Below are positions 54,516-64,000 of a stretch of 64,000 bases of DNA, in pieces (within the stretch, counting starts at the first letter, position 1; each line of letters starts with the position of its first letter). The stretch is taken from positions 1 to 64,000 of the forward strand of contig BAEM01000029.1 in NCBI GenBank assembly GCA_000314955.1, written 5' to 3'. A model generated the notes under the pieces. That model saw nothing but the letters and a program-made list of their open reading frames with translations, was not told where the DNA came from and made no database searches. The stretch is from Paraglaciecola chathamensis S18K6 (GTDB lineage Bacteria; Pseudomonadota; Gammaproteobacteria; Enterobacterales; Alteromonadaceae). Position numbers and translations under genes: made by a program.

Positions 54516-55064
54516 CTAGTCGAATTTCGGTGCATCTTTAAATAAGCAGCCAACCTTATCCTTTTCTGATAACGCTGGTACATCACCATTTACCAAAGGC
54601 CATTCAATATTAAGGTCAGGGTCATTCCATAGAATCGACACTTCGGATTGAGGGTGATAATAATCGCTACACTTGTAAACAAACTCAGCGGTTTCACTGG
54701 TCACATAAAAGCCATGGGCAAAACCAGCGGGTACCCATAACTGTTTATTGTTCTGTACTGACAATTCAAGGCCAAATGATTGTCCAAAGGTAGAAGACGA
54801 TTGACGTAAATCCACTACAACGTCATAAACACTGCCTTGTGTCACTCGTACTAATTTGCCTTGCGTATGTTCTAACTGATAATGCAGGCCGCGTAAGATC
54901 CCTTGACGAGATTTACTGTGATTATCTTGAACCAATGTCTGCACACCGGTTGTCTCGGTAAAAAGATCAGCGCGGAAGGTCTCCATAAAAAAGCCTCGCT
55001 CATCGCCAAAAACTTTGGGTTCAAATATCAATACGTCATTGAGTGGCGTTTGGGTAATTTGCAT
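54516..55064 (-). CDS. rmlC: dTDP-4-dehydrorhamnose 3,5-epimerase
   Basis: This 182-residue cupin epimerase shows GFFMETFRADLF, DNHSKSRQGILRGLHYQ with the catalytic His, and AGFAHGFYVTSETAEFVYK. It is third in the operon, 27 nt after rmlA and 48 nt before rmlD. Confidence 0.95.
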   Translation of the reverse strand: MQITQTPLNDVLIFEPKVFGDERGFFMETFRADLFTETTGVQTLVQDNHSKSRQGILRGLHYQLEHTQGKLVRVTQGSVYDVVVDLRQSSSTFGQSFGLELSVQNNKQLWVPAGFAHGFYVTSETAEFVYKCSDYYHPQSEVSILWNDPDLNIEWPLVNGDVPALSEKDKVGCLFKDAPKFD

Positions 55065-55091
55065 ACTAAAACTCTATAAGTGAATCGGGGG

Positions 55092-55988
55092 TTATTCGTA
55101 ACCGTTGGCAAGGTTCAGTAAGTATTGCCCGTACCCCGTTTTGGCGAGGCTGTTACCCTGCGCAACTAATTGTTCTTTGCTTATCCATTTGTTGCGAAAG
55201 GCAATTTCTTCTAAACAGGCCACTTTAAGGCCTTGTCGGTGCTCAACAGTTTGCACAAATTGCCCAGCATCTAGTAGAGAATCATGGGTACCGGTATCGA
55301 GCCAAGCAAATCCACGTCCCAATAAAGAAACGTTAAGATCACCTCGATTTAAATAGGCCAAATTTACGTCGGTAATTTCCAATTCGCCTCGATGTGAAGG
55401 TTGAATGTTTTTTGCAATGTCAATGACATCATTATCGTAAAAGTACAGACCCGTTACCGCGTACTGCGATTTAGGGGCAAGTGGCTTCTCTTCAATACTG
55501 ACGGCTTTTTTATCTTTATCAAATTCAACCACACCAAAGCGCTCTGGGTCGGTTACATGATAGCCAAAAACGGTTGCGCCTTTTGTGACTTGGGTCGCAT
55601 CTTTTAACTTATCGGAAAAGTGCTGACCGTAAAATATGTTATCCCCTAACACCAAACTTACATTCGCGTCACCGATAAACTCTTCGGCAATGATAAAAGC
55701 TTGAGCAAGTCCATCAGGACTAGGTTGTACGGCATACTCAATCTCAACACCAAAATGACTACCATCGCCTAACAAACGTTGAAAGTTTTCTTTGTCTTCG
55801 GGCGTTGTGATAATCATCACTTCACGAATACCTGCGAGCATCAGTACTGAAAGCGGATAATAAATCATCGGCTTATCATAAATGGGTAATAATTGCTTTG
55901 ATGTACCTTGAGTAATGGGGTGTAAACGAGAGCCCGAACCACCCGCCAAAATGATACCTTTATATTGAGCCATGTGATTAGTCATCAT
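55092..55988 (-). CDS. rmlA: Glucose-1-phosphate thymidylyltransferase
   Basis: This 298-residue nucleotidyltransferase makes dTDP-glucose. It has [44 protein letters not shown] and [16 protein letters not shown]. Its start overlaps the rmlB stop (TAATG) with GGAGAA upstream, so the two are coupled. Confidence 0.96.
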   Translation of the reverse strand: MMTNHMAQYKGIILAGGSGSRLHPITQGTSKQLLPIYDKPMIYYPLSVLMLAGIREVMIITTPEDKENFQRLLGDGSHFGVEIEYAVQPSPDGLAQAFIIAEEFIGDANVSLVLGDNIFYGQHFSDKLKDATQVTKGATVFGYHVTDPERFGVVEFDKDKKAVSIEEKPLAPKSQYAVTGLYFYDNDVIDIAKNIQPSHRGELEITDVNLAYLNRGDLNVSLLGRGFAWLDTGTHDSLLDAGQFVQTVEHRQGLKVACLEEIAFRNKWISKEQLVAQGNSLAKTGYGQYLLNLANGYE

Positions 55989-57079
55989 TATTCTCCTTTA
56001 CCTAAACGGCCTAATTTGTACTTCCCTGTAAGAACGCGTTGCCACCAAGATTCATTTGCAAGGTACCACTGCACTGTTTTGCGCATACCAGAAACGAAAT
56101 CTTCTTCTGGAGCCCAGCCTAGTTCTTTTTGAATATGGCTAGCGTCGATGGCATAACGTGCATCATGCCCTGGGCGGTCTTTTACAAATGTAATTAAATC
56201 AGCGTACGCGGATATATCAGGTGATCTTTGCTCTGGCGCTAATTCATCTAACAAAGTACAAATAGTACGTACCACATCTAAATTGCGTTTTTCGTTGTGA
56301 CCACCGATGTTAAAGGTTTCCCCTACTCTGCCTGATTTCACCACGACACATAAGGCCCGAGCGTGATCTTCAACAAACAGCCAATCTCGTATTTGGCTAC
56401 CGTCTCCATACACTGGTAGTGGCTTACCCGCTAGCGCATTTAAAATTACGTGAGGCACCAATTTCTCGGGGAAATGATATGGACCATAATTATTTGAACA
56501 ATTAGTAATGACCGTAGGCAGGCCATAAGTACGTTGCCAACTTCTGACTAAATGATCGGAACTGGCTTTACTCGCAGAATAAGGAGAGCTTGGCGCATAA
56601 GGCGTATCTTCAGTAAATAAGGGTAACTCACTGCCAGAAGGCCACTCATCTGGGTGCGGCAAATCGCCGTACACTTCATCGGTAGATATATGATGAAAGA
56701 GGAATTGTGCTTTGCGCGCTTGTGATAGGTTCTGCCAATATTCACGGGCAGCATCGAGTAACGTATAAGTGCCTACCACATTGGTTTGAATAAAAGCGTC
56801 TGGCCCATCAATTGAGCGGTCAACATGAGATTCTGCGGCTAAATGCATGACAGCATCTGGTTGATGCGTCTCAAACACGCGTTTAATTTCTGCTGCATCA
56901 CAGATATCCACCTGCTCAAAAGTATACCTGTCGCTTTTCAGCTCATCAGGGATTGACTCGGTATTCCCCGCGTAAGTTAAAACATCCACATTGATCACAC
57001 TATCTTGTGTGTTCTCTAATAAGTGCCTCACGACAGCGCTGCCGATAAATCCGGCCCCACCGGTTACAAGTATCTTCAT
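55988..57079 (-). CDS. rmlB: dTDP-glucose 4,6-dehydratase
   Basis: This 363-residue extended SDR starts the rhamnose pathway after RmlA. It shows [27 protein letters not shown], the Tyr and Lys in [16 protein letters not shown], and [14 protein letters not shown]. It is the first gene of rmlBADC, 50 nt after rluC on the same strand, so it may be read from the rluC promoter. Confidence 0.96.
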   Translation of the reverse strand: MKILVTGGAGFIGSAVVRHLLENTQDSVINVDVLTYAGNTESIPDELKSDRYTFEQVDICDAAEIKRVFETHQPDAVMHLAAESHVDRSIDGPDAFIQTNVVGTYTLLDAAREYWQNLSQARKAQFLFHHISTDEVYGDLPHPDEWPSGSELPLFTEDTPYAPSSPYSASKASSDHLVRSWQRTYGLPTVITNCSNNYGPYHFPEKLVPHVILNALAGKPLPVYGDGSQIRDWLFVEDHARALCVVVKSGRVGETFNIGGHNEKRNLDVVRTICTLLDELAPEQRSPDISAYADLITFVKDRPGHDARYAIDASHIQKELGWAPEEDFVSGMRKTVQWYLANESWWQRVLTGKYKLGRLGKGE

Positions 57080-57129
57080 GAAAAATTAAACCTTTTACCA
57101 TTTCTTATAATGACATCATGTCTTAATGA

Positions 57130-58086
57130 TTAATTACGCGTTTCTAACGCACTTAGCGCCTTGTGCAATTGTTGATCAAGTGGCGCTTGAAAACTTACCC
57201 GTTCTTCCGTTTTAGGGTGAATAAAAGCCAATGAATATGCATGCAAAAATAAACGCTTAAGCCCTTTTTTATTCATCAATTCGGTAAATTCCCCGTCACC
57301 GTATTTATCATCGCAGGCAATGGGGTGGCCAGCATGTAGGCAATGCACACGAATCTGGTGTGTTCGTCCTGTAATGGGAGATGCTTCTACTAACGTTGCA
57401 CCGACATATCTCTCTAATACGCGAAAGCGTGTTTCTGAAGGTTTTCCTTCACTATCAACAGACACTAAACGCTCACCTGACTTTAAAATGTTTTTCAATA
57501 ACGGGGCGTTTACCTTGTACCGATTTTCCGGCCATTCGCCAACAACCAAAGCGTGATAGCGCTTGTCCATTTTTTTATCGCGCAATTGTTCATGCAAATT
57601 TTTAAGGGCAGAACGTTTTTTAGCAATCACCAAGCAACCGGATGTATCTCTGTCTAATCGGTGGACTAATTCTAAAAATCGCGCTTGGGGACGCAAAGCA
57701 CGAAGCGCTTCGATGACCCCAAAACTCAAACCACTACCACCGTGGACAGCCATGCCAGAAGGCTTGTTTAACACGATGAGTAAATCGTCTTCGAATAAAA
57801 TGTGCGACTCAAGTGACGCCACTTTATCTAATTTAGTTGATGGTGCTGCATTAGGTTCTGATACACGAATGGGAGGAATACGTAATTGATCATGAGCCTG
57901 AAGTTTATATTCAGGCTTCACTCGCTTCTTATTTACTCTTATTTCGCCTTTACGCACAATGCGATATATAAGGCTTTTAGGCACCCCTTTTAATAGGGTA
58001 CGTAAAAAGTTATCGATGCGCTGACCCTCAAGGTCTGGCTCTATTTCAATAAATTGAACTTTCTGGAATGTGGTATCTGTAATCAT
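57130..58086 (-). CDS. rluC: 23S rRNA pseudouridine synthase RluC
   Basis: This 318-residue enzyme modifies uridines 955, 2504 and 2580 of 23S rRNA in E. coli. It has an N-terminal S4 domain (GQRIDNFLRTLLKGVPKSLI) and the RluA-type active site LVHRLDRDTSGCLV. It is divergent from rne, as in E. coli, but separated from maf by the rml operon. Confidence 0.94.
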   Translation of the reverse strand: MITDTTFQKVQFIEIEPDLEGQRIDNFLRTLLKGVPKSLIYRIVRKGEIRVNKKRVKPEYKLQAHDQLRIPPIRVSEPNAAPSTKLDKVASLESHILFEDDLLIVLNKPSGMAVHGGSGLSFGVIEALRALRPQARFLELVHRLDRDTSGCLVIAKKRSALKNLHEQLRDKKMDKRYHALVVGEWPENRYKVNAPLLKNILKSGERLVSVDSEGKPSETRFRVLERYVGATLVEASPITGRTHQIRVHCLHAGHPIACDDKYGDGEFTELMNKKGLKRLFLHAYSLAFIHPKTEERVSFQAPLDQQLHKALSALETRN

Positions 58087-58651
58087 CAGAGTATTATAAC
58101 TGGAATCCCCCCATGTATGACCAGCACTTTATTCGCTTGCCAGCGTTTAGATTTTAATGTGATAATGCGCCAGTCTTGCTAAAGGTTATTACCGAGCAAG
58201 ACAAACAGATGTAATAATCCGTTCTGGTAGCAGTGCGACACAAATTAGTCGTTTAATACTGCCCTATCGATTGCGAAGTGAGTAACTTTTCGTAAATGTG
58301 ATAAAACAGAACCAAAACATCAGCGATGATAAATAACTATTTGATCGCGGCCGATGTAAAGAATGTAATTGAATTGACAACATACTGGGTTTGTTATGCC
58401 CAATTTTTTCAACGCATAACCACCGAGTATTAACCGTTTTAAGAAACGAATTTACAGATGTCAGAAGCAGCCGAAACTGACACCCAAGTGGGAAGTATTT
58501 AATATAATTATGCGTTAAATAACGCATAAGGTACTTAGGCAAAAACTTAAAATTAGTTAAATACAGCCGAGAGGCTGCATGACAAAAAATTGTCGAAACT
58601 CAACGCATGTCTTTCATCCGTGGCGATCGGTACACCACCGAGTCAATAAGA
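58087..58651 (+). promoter_or_regulatory. Long rne leader and promoter region
   Basis: This 565-bp gap lies between divergent rluC and rne. A TTGACA hexamer is at 58374-58379 with a poor -10. The long leader before rne suggests an autoregulatory 5' UTR as in E. coli, where RNase E cleaves its own leader. I could not identify the specific hairpins by eye. Confidence 0.45.
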
Positions 58652-61600
58652 ATGAAAAGAATGTTAATCAATGCAACCCAGCAAGAAGAGTTGCGTGTTG
58701 CCCTCGTTGATGGTCAGAAGCTTTACGATTTAGACATTGAAAGCCCAGGCCATGAACAGAAAAAAGCCAATATATATAAAGGCACTATTACCCGCGTCGA
58801 ACCCAGTTTAGAAGCAGCTTTTGTCGACTATGGCGCAGAGCGTCACGGTTTCCTGCCTTTAAAAGAAATCGCACGCACTTACTTCCCCCAAGGTTACAAA
58901 TTTGAAGGCCGTCCAAACATCAAGGATGTCATCAAAGAAGGTCAAGAAGTCATTATTCAAATTGATAAAGAAGAGCGCGGCCAAAAAGGCGCAGCACTAA
59001 CAACCTTTATCAGTTTAGCCGGTAGCTACTTAGTACTGATGCCGAATAACCCAAGAGCAGGCGGTATTTCCCGCCGTATCGAAGGTGATGAACGTACTGA
59101 TCTTAAACAAGCGCTAAGCAACTTAACCTTACCTGATGGCATGGGTTTAATTGTGCGTACTGCTGGTGTGGGTAAATCGGCCGAAGAGTTACAATGGGAT
59201 TTAAGCGTTTTGTTAACCCATTGGACAGCCATTTCAGAAGCCGCTGATTCGCGCCCTGCTCCGTTTTTAATCCACCAAGAAAGCAATGTTATCGTGCGTG
59301 CTATACGTGACTATTTACGTCGCGATATTGGTGAAATTCTGATTGATAAAACCAGCATTTACGAACAAGCGATGAAGCACATTGAGTTGGTTCGCCCCGA
59401 CTTTGCTAATCGTGTAAAACTGTATCGTGGGGATGTGCCTTTATTCAGCCACTACCAAATCGAAAGCCAAATCGAGTCAGCGTTCCAACGTGAAGTACGC
59501 TTACCGTCAGGTGGCTCGATTGTTATCGACCCTACCGAAGCGCTTACATCAATTGATATCAACTCAGCTCGTGCCACCAAAGGCAGCGATATTGAGGAAA
59601 CCGCATTTAATACCAATCTTGAAGCTGCCGATGAAATCGCCCGTCAATTGCGCCTTCGCGATTTAGGCGGTTTGGTTGTGATCGACTTCATCGACATGAC
59701 ACCTGTTCGCCATCAACGTGAAGTTGAAAATCGAATGAAAGATGCCGTACGACACGATCGCGCTCGTGTTCAACTCGGCCGTATTTCTCGCTTTGGCTTA
59801 CTGGAAATGTCGCGCCAACGTTTACGCCCATCATTGGGTGACTCTGCCCACAATGTATGTCCGCGTTGTAGCGGCCACGGTACTGTTCGCGGGACCGAAT
59901 CATTAGCGTTATCTGTACTACGCATCATGGAAGAGGAAAGCATCAAAGATAATACAGGTCAGATTGAAGCTCAGCTTCCTGTCAATGTTGCGACTTACCT
60001 ATTGAATGAAAAGCGTGGCGCCGTTGCCAGCGTTGAAAAACGTCATAAAGTGCAGCTAGTTATTATTCCTAATCCGAATATGGAAACGCCACATTATCAC
60101 GTTGCGCGTCGTCGCCCTGACGATGCAATACACGACATGAGCTATAACGTCGAGTTGATGAAAAACGAAGACACTGAAGCGGATAAAGCAGTCACTGCCA
60201 CTCCGGTTAAGGAACAGCCTGCACTTCAAAGTTTTGTTTCGCCTGCAAAAGCAGCGCCGGCTCAAACTCAAGGAGCGAAAGCAACCGAGGTTGAAAGTGT
60301 TTCTTTGTTAACTAAAATTGCCAGTTGGCTAAAATCATTGTTTGCGCCTGCGCCGCAACCTGAGCCAGAGCCTGAAGTTAAACCGCAACGTAAACCTCAG
60401 CAACGTCGCAACCGCAACAACCCACGTCGTGGTAAACAAGGTGATAATCGCTCTGAAGGTCGTAACGACAATCGTAGTGAAAGTCGTGGTGAAAAAGCGG
60501 ACAGTCGTGACGGTAATGAGAAGCCAAATAATCGCAAGCCTCGTCGCAACGATAATCGTAAACCTCGTAACGACAATAAAACGGCAAAAGATTCGACAAA
60601 TAACACGCCGGATCAAAAGAAAGAGCAGAAACCTTCAGCGCCGCGTAAAGAAGTAAAAGAGCATAAGGTAGCTGAGCGTCGTAAACGTCGTGATAATAGA
60701 CGTAGCGTGCGTGTCGATGACACTAAAGAACAGGTAACGAGCAATAGCACTCAAGCAAACGGTTCAGATGTGAAAGCATCTACGGTCAACCAATCGTCAG
60801 CCCCTGTTGAAGCTAATGTACCGAAAAACATTGAACAAACTAGTGCGCACAATGAAGCTGCAACCGTTGATACACAAGTGCCTGTATCGGCTCCAGCTCA
60901 CAGTGATGATTCACCGAAAAAGCCTAAAGCAAAGGGCAAAGAAAAGCGTGCTCAAGAAGCAACCCATGAAACGCATGAGGATCCAGCTAAACCTGAGTCT
61001 AGCGACACTCAAGATAACGAAAAAAGTGAGAATACAACCCAGCGTACTCGTAGTCGCCGTTCACCTCGCCATATTCGTGCTGCCGGTCAAAAGCGTCGTA
61101 AAGATGAAGATGCGCAAGCGTCTCAAAGCGACAATGAAGACCAATCAGCGAAGCAAGATGAGTTGCAGTTTGACGACCCACAAGCGCAAGCCGCTCCAGT
61201 GCAAACTGAGCAAGCCATTGCAGAGTCTGTAGAACAGGCACCACAGCAAGCATCTGATACGACGGTAAGTGCTGATGTTGCTGCACCTGCGCCTGCTCAA
61301 GGTGATTTACTTTCTCAACCCGAAGATACAATCTCGAAAGGGGAAGATAAACCTAAAGCACCTGAAGTGACTGCGGTTCAATCTGAAGATAGACAACCAG
61401 TGGTTAAGCCTGCATCAACGGAACAAGTTTCACCGTCTGATGCACCTAACGCTTCTGCAGAAAATGAAGTGCCCGCAACCCAAGAAGCGCCTGTTGAGCC
61501 ACAAGCGCGCGTAGAATCTGACGCGCCTGCTACTGACAACGCATCTGCTGTTGAAGCATCTACTAATGAAGCGCCTGCCGCTCATGAAGAGTCTGCCGCT

Positions 61601-61915
61601 CATGAAGAGTCTGAACACAAAGAGACGAAACAGGAACACCACAAGCCGACTAAAGCTAAAGCGAAGAAAAGCGCGCCTAAAGCTGAAAAGGTAAGTGCAA
61701 CAGCTGAAAAAGTAAGTGCAACGGTTGCTAAAGCGAAGGCTTCACATCCTATGGCAACACCGGCTACTGTTGAACATGTGTTTAATACGCTAGAAATAGG
61801 TTCGTTAGCTGACGATGCTAGGCCTTCAGTGAAAGCATCTGGTCGCTCAGCGGCTATGGTTGCTGCGTCAACTCGTGCAACTGCACCTGCTACGCGTCCT
61901 ACAGCACAAGACTGA
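58652..61915 (+). CDS. rne: Ribonuclease E
   Basis: This 1087-residue endoribonuclease is the core of the RNA degradosome. ATG 58652 begins [20 protein letters not shown], as in E. coli; the frame from 58607 adds 15 residues. The catalytic half (about residues 1-525) has S1 ([20 protein letters not shown]), 5' sensor, DNase-I-like ([15 protein letters not shown]) and the zinc link [10 protein letters not shown] membrane-targeting amphipathic helix lies near 549-566 ([14 protein letters not shown]). After it come Arg-rich RNA-binding segments and a long Ala/Pro/Glu-rich disordered tail. The end [13 protein letters not shown] may be a partner-binding patch. Confidence 0.96.
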   Translation: MKRMLINATQQEELRVALVDGQKLYDLDIESPGHEQKKANIYKGTITRVEPSLEAAFVDYGAERHGFLPLKEIARTYFPQGYKFEGRPNIKDVIKEGQEVIIQIDKEERGQKGAALTTFISLAGSYLVLMPNNPRAGGISRRIEGDERTDLKQALSNLTLPDGMGLIVRTAGVGKSAEELQWDLSVLLTHWTAISEAADSRPAPFLIHQESNVIVRAIRDYLRRDIGEILIDKTSIYEQAMKHIELVRPDFANRVKLYRGDVPLFSHYQIESQIESAFQREVRLPSGGSIVIDPTEALTSIDINSARATKGSDIEETAFNTNLEAADEIARQLRLRDLGGLVVIDFIDMTPVRHQREVENRMKDAVRHDRARVQLGRISRFGLLEMSRQRLRPSLGDSAHNVCPRCSGHGTVRGTESLALSVLRIMEEESIKDNTGQIEAQLPVNVATYLLNEKRGAVASVEKRHKVQLVIIPNPNMETPHYHVARRRPDDAIHDMSYNVELMKNEDTEADKAVTATPVKEQPALQSFVSPAKAAPAQTQGAKATEVESVSLLTKIASWLKSLFAPAPQPEPEPEVKPQRKPQQRRNRNNPRRGKQGDNRSEGRNDNRSESRGEKADSRDGNEKPNNRKPRRNDNRKPRNDNKTAKDSTNNTPDQKKEQKPSAPRKEVKEHKVAERRKRRDNRRSVRVDDTKEQVTSNSTQANGSDVKASTVNQSSAPVEANVPKNIEQTSAHNEAATVDTQVPVSAPAHSDDSPKKPKAKGKEKRAQEATHETHEDPAKPESSDTQDNEKSENTTQRTRSRRSPRHIRAAGQKRRKDEDAQASQSDNEDQSAKQDELQFDDPQAQAAPVQTEQAIAESVEQAPQQASDTTVSADVAAPAPAQGDLLSQPEDTISKGEDKPKAPEVTAVQSEDRQPVVKPASTEQVSPSDAPNASAENEVPATQEAPVEPQARVESDAPATDNASAVEASTNEAPAAHEESAAHEESEHKETKQEHHKPTKAKAKKSAPKAEKVSATAEKVSATVAKAKASHPMATPATVEHVFNTLEIGSLADDARPSVKASGRSAAMVAASTRATAPATRPTAQD

Positions 61916-61948
61916 TTTCACCGCGCTAAATCGCGCTAGTTGAAATAA

Positions 61949-61988
61949 CAAAAACCGCTGTTAGCACTGCTAGCAGCGGTTTTTTTAT
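61949..61988 (+). terminator. Rho-independent terminator after rne
   Basis: ACCGCTGTTAGC and GCTAGCAGCGGT form a 12-bp stem with one G-U pair and a 3-nt loop, preceded by five A and followed by seven T. Confidence 0.9.
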
Positions 61989-62095
61989 ATTCTAGATTGC
62001 TAATCACGGGATATGCTGTATCCTCGCGCCCTCTCTATAATGCTTGAAAAAGCAGCATAGACTTTGATAATTAATTCACGACCAGCGAGTAAAAT

Positions 62096-63406
62096 ATGAG
62101 TTTTGCCGATTTAGGCTTATCCCCCGCCATTTTGTCTGCCGTTACAGCCAAAGGCTACACCGACCCATCGCCCATTCAAGCACAAGCTATTCCTGCCATA
62201 CTAGAAGGTAAAGATATTATGGCAGCCGCACAGACTGGCACAGGTAAGACTGCGGGGTTTACTCTCCCTTTGCTCGAATTGCTTAATCGTGGCAAGCATG
62301 CCCGTGGTAACCAAGCCCGAGCGCTTGTATTAACGCCTACTCGCGAACTAGCCGCTCAAGTTGGTGCCAGTGTCGTCGATTATGGCAAAGATTTACCGCT
62401 ACGTTCAGCGGTAGTATTTGGTGGAGTAGGCATTAATCCACAAATGATTAAGCTTCGTAAGGGCGTTGATATTTTAGTCGCCACACCCGGTCGCTTATTG
62501 GATCTATATAATCAAAACGCTGTTCGATTTGACGATCTTGAAGTGCTTGTACTTGATGAAGCTGACCGTATGTTAGATATGGGCTTTATTCATGACATCA
62601 AAAAGGTGTTAAAGCTGCTTCCTGCGAAACGTCAAAATCTTCTGTTTTCAGCAACCTTCTCGGACGATATTCGCGCCTTAGCCAAAGGCTTAGTGAACAA
62701 CCCTGTTGAAGTCTCAGTGTCTCCGCCAAACACGACGGTAGAAGCCGTTGAGCAATCTATTTGTCCGGTCGATAAGAATCAAAAAACACCTGCCTTGATC
62801 CGTATGATCAAAGATAACGATTGGCAGCAAGTATTGGTTTTCAGCCGCACGAAACACGGCGCCAATCGTATCGCAAAACAACTTGAAGCACGAGGCATCA
62901 CCTCAGCTGCCATTCACGGTAACAAGAGCCAAGGTGCACGCACAAAAGCATTGGCAGAGTTTAAAAGTGGAAAAGTACGGGCGTTAGTCGCTACAGATAT
63001 CGCTGCGCGCGGACTAGACATTAGTCAGTTACCCCAAGTCGTAAACTATGACTTGCCGAATGTTGCAGAAGACTATGTTCACAGAATCGGTCGCACAGGT
63101 CGTGCTGGTGCAAGTGGCCAAGCGATTTCATTAGTAACCGCAGACGAATTTTCATTGTTGGCCGACATTGAGCGTTTTACTAAACAAATTATTCCACGCA
63201 AGGGAATTGAAGGGTTTGCACCTGTTCATGACTTGCCTGAGTCACGCTTAGATAACAGACCCATCAAGCCTAAAAAGCCCAAAAAACCTCGCGTTCAACA
63301 CAGAGATGGGCAACGCTCTGGTGATAATGCTCGCGGCCATTACTCTAGTAAACGAAGAGGCAACGGCCCTAAAAACGCTAGCCCTCGTCGCTCAGCGTCT
63401 GATTAG
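62096..63406 (+). CDS. rhlE: DEAD-box RNA helicase, RhlE-like
   Basis: This 436-residue ATP-dependent RNA helicase has the Q motif ([27 protein letters not shown]), [49 protein letters not shown] and [12 protein letters not shown], then a basic tail (about residues 390-436) rich in Lys, Arg and Pro. The RhlE call rests on overall motif style and tail. It follows rne with its own terminator between. Confidence 0.92.
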   Translation: MSFADLGLSPAILSAVTAKGYTDPSPIQAQAIPAILEGKDIMAAAQTGTGKTAGFTLPLLELLNRGKHARGNQARALVLTPTRELAAQVGASVVDYGKDLPLRSAVVFGGVGINPQMIKLRKGVDILVATPGRLLDLYNQNAVRFDDLEVLVLDEADRMLDMGFIHDIKKVLKLLPAKRQNLLFSATFSDDIRALAKGLVNNPVEVSVSPPNTTVEAVEQSICPVDKNQKTPALIRMIKDNDWQQVLVFSRTKHGANRIAKQLEARGITSAAIHGNKSQGARTKALAEFKSGKVRALVATDIAARGLDISQLPQVVNYDLPNVAEDYVHRIGRTGRAGASGQAISLVTADEFSLLADIERFTKQIIPRKGIEGFAPVHDLPESRLDNRPIKPKKPKKPRVQHRDGQRSGDNARGHYSSKRRGNGPKNASPRRSASD

Positions 63407-63410
63407 AGTA

Positions 63411-63458
63411 ATACCAATCCACGTTAATAAGTGATCACTTATTAACGTGGAATGGTAT
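63411..63458. repeat. 48-bp palindrome made of two repeat-family ends
   Basis: ATACCAATCCACGTTAATAA reads into GTGATCAC and out again as the complement, with one mismatched pair in 24. It matches the terminal repeats of the element at 15290-15555 joined with no interior. It starts 5 bp after rhlE and could also stop transcription. Confidence 0.75.
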
Positions 63459-63585
63459 AAGATACAAATTCATTCTTTGTGTTTACGCTAGGTAAGCACA
63501 AAGAACGTCATATATTTTTTAGATCAATTCCCACTTTATTTGTTAATGTACAGCCATTCATTTTGTTTTAGATAGGCTGTCTTCT

Positions 63586-64000
63586 GTGGGTAAATTGTTT
63601 TCAAAAAAGCGCTACCTCTTACCAATAGTTTGCCTCACGTTTTTACTCTTCTCGCTGATTACCGCCTATGTTTTCAGAAACTCGCTAACCGTTTTTTTTA
63701 TCGAGCGATATGCCAACGAGCAATCGATTAAGGTCAATTGCCTTGCATTCGACATAAGTAGTCGTCTTAACGTCCATATAGAACAAGCATGTATTCACAT
63801 GCCAGGCTTAACGGTCGATATTCACAATGCACACTTTTCACGCCAGCAAAACAGCGTATTTATCGACTCACTTAGCGTTGAACATATCAAGCAAAACAGC
63901 GCAGACGTAAGCCCGGCAGTTGTATCGCCGCTAGATTTGAATCAATGGCAGTTACCAGCCAATTTGCCACGCTTACAAATTGATAATGTAACCTTTAAAA
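63586..64000 (+). CDS. YdbH/AsmA-like envelope protein, 5' part
   Basis: The frame from GTG 63586 begins VGKLFSKKRYLLPIVCLTFL, with a single N-terminal TM helix (to about residue 27), and runs off the window after about 138 codons. It then has a short beta-rich periplasmic stretch ending LDLNQWQLPANLPRLQIDN. The TM plus LxxWxxxLP-xLxIDxL pattern resembles YdbH and other AsmA-like lipid-transport proteins. The start codon is uncertain and the gene is incomplete. Confidence 0.5.
   Translation, partial: MGKLFSKKRYLLPIVCLTFLLFSLITAYVFRNSLTVFFIERYANEQSIKVNCLAFDISSRLNVHIEQACIHMPGLTVDIHNAHFSRQQNSVFIDSLSVEHIKQNSADVSPAVVSPLDLNQWQLPANLPRLQIDNVTFK

Noticed and set aside
58374-58403. Candidate sigma-70 promoter for rne (TTGACA)
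   Set aside because: The matching -10 hexamer is poor at normal spacing, so it is mentioned only within the leader entry.
60335-60656. Overlapping open frames on both strands inside rne, rich in Arg or Val
   Set aside because: They arise from the low-complexity Arg/Asn/Asp codon run of the RNase E tail.
1-64000. CRISPR arrays, tRNA or rRNA genes, prophage or toxin-antitoxin modules
   Set aside because: No regular spaced repeats, no cloverleaf-like or rRNA sequence and no such gene sets were seen on reading both strands.

Overview
The window looks like a chromosomal segment of a marine gammaproteobacterium of the Alteromonadales, closest in feel to Glaciecola, Paraglaciecola or Alteromonas. 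The reasons are the moderately low GC content, the RNase E and fatty-acid gene order, the long REP/MITE-like ATACCAATTCC repeats and the many hybrid sensor kinases. This is a judgement by eye; no database search was possible. I see no rRNA, tRNA, CRISPR array or replication origin.

Region 1 (1-7400) carries a two-subunit bacterioferritin operon, a DUF21/CNNM membrane protein, and a cluster matching the Pseudomonas cfrX-cmpX-sigX-oprF locus. That cluster holds a small membrane protein, a CmpX-type mechanosensitive channel, an ECF sigma factor, a LapA-like protein and an OprF-like porin. Three promoter-like sites with the same -35 and -10 elements and identical spacing precede the first gene, the LapA gene and the oprF gene, so the sigma factor probably controls itself and the porin. 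Outer-membrane phospholipase A follows.

Region 2 (7400-28800) is a signalling and low-oxygen/metal/sulfur stress block. It contains a hybrid kinase, a YceB-like protein, an FNR-type iron-sulfur regulator, a rhodanese, an ldhA-pfk fermentation operon, a REC-GGDEF cyclase, a MerR-copA-cupredoxin copper operon with a textbook MerR promoter, a FixLJ-like pair with an extra pseudo-receiver, a tandem universal stress protein, a dCACHE hybrid kinase, a BigR-like repressor with two YeeE/YedE transporter halves, and an APC permease.

Region 3 (28800-36700) is the most plastic part. It has about 1 kb of gene-free DNA bounded in part by a 14-nt direct repeat, IS5-like and IS66-like transposase relics on either side of a CHASE3 hybrid kinase, an Lgt-like/TlpA fusion, gnd, and a solitary tyrosine recombinase preceded by a near-perfect LexA box.

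Region 4 (36700-42200) carries metabolic genes: PQQ glucose dehydrogenase, a GH13 branching/amylase-type enzyme and a small stress-type membrane protein.

Region 5 (42200-64000) is conserved housekeeping in the E. coli order: tatD-holB-tmk-mltG-pabC-fabF-acpP-fabG-fabD-fabH-plsX-rpmF-yceD-maf, then rluC and divergent rne. A dTDP-rhamnose operon (rmlBADC) sits between maf and rluC. The DEAD-box helicase rhlE and the start of a YdbH/AsmA-like gene close the window. A family of palindromic repeats recurs at five places.
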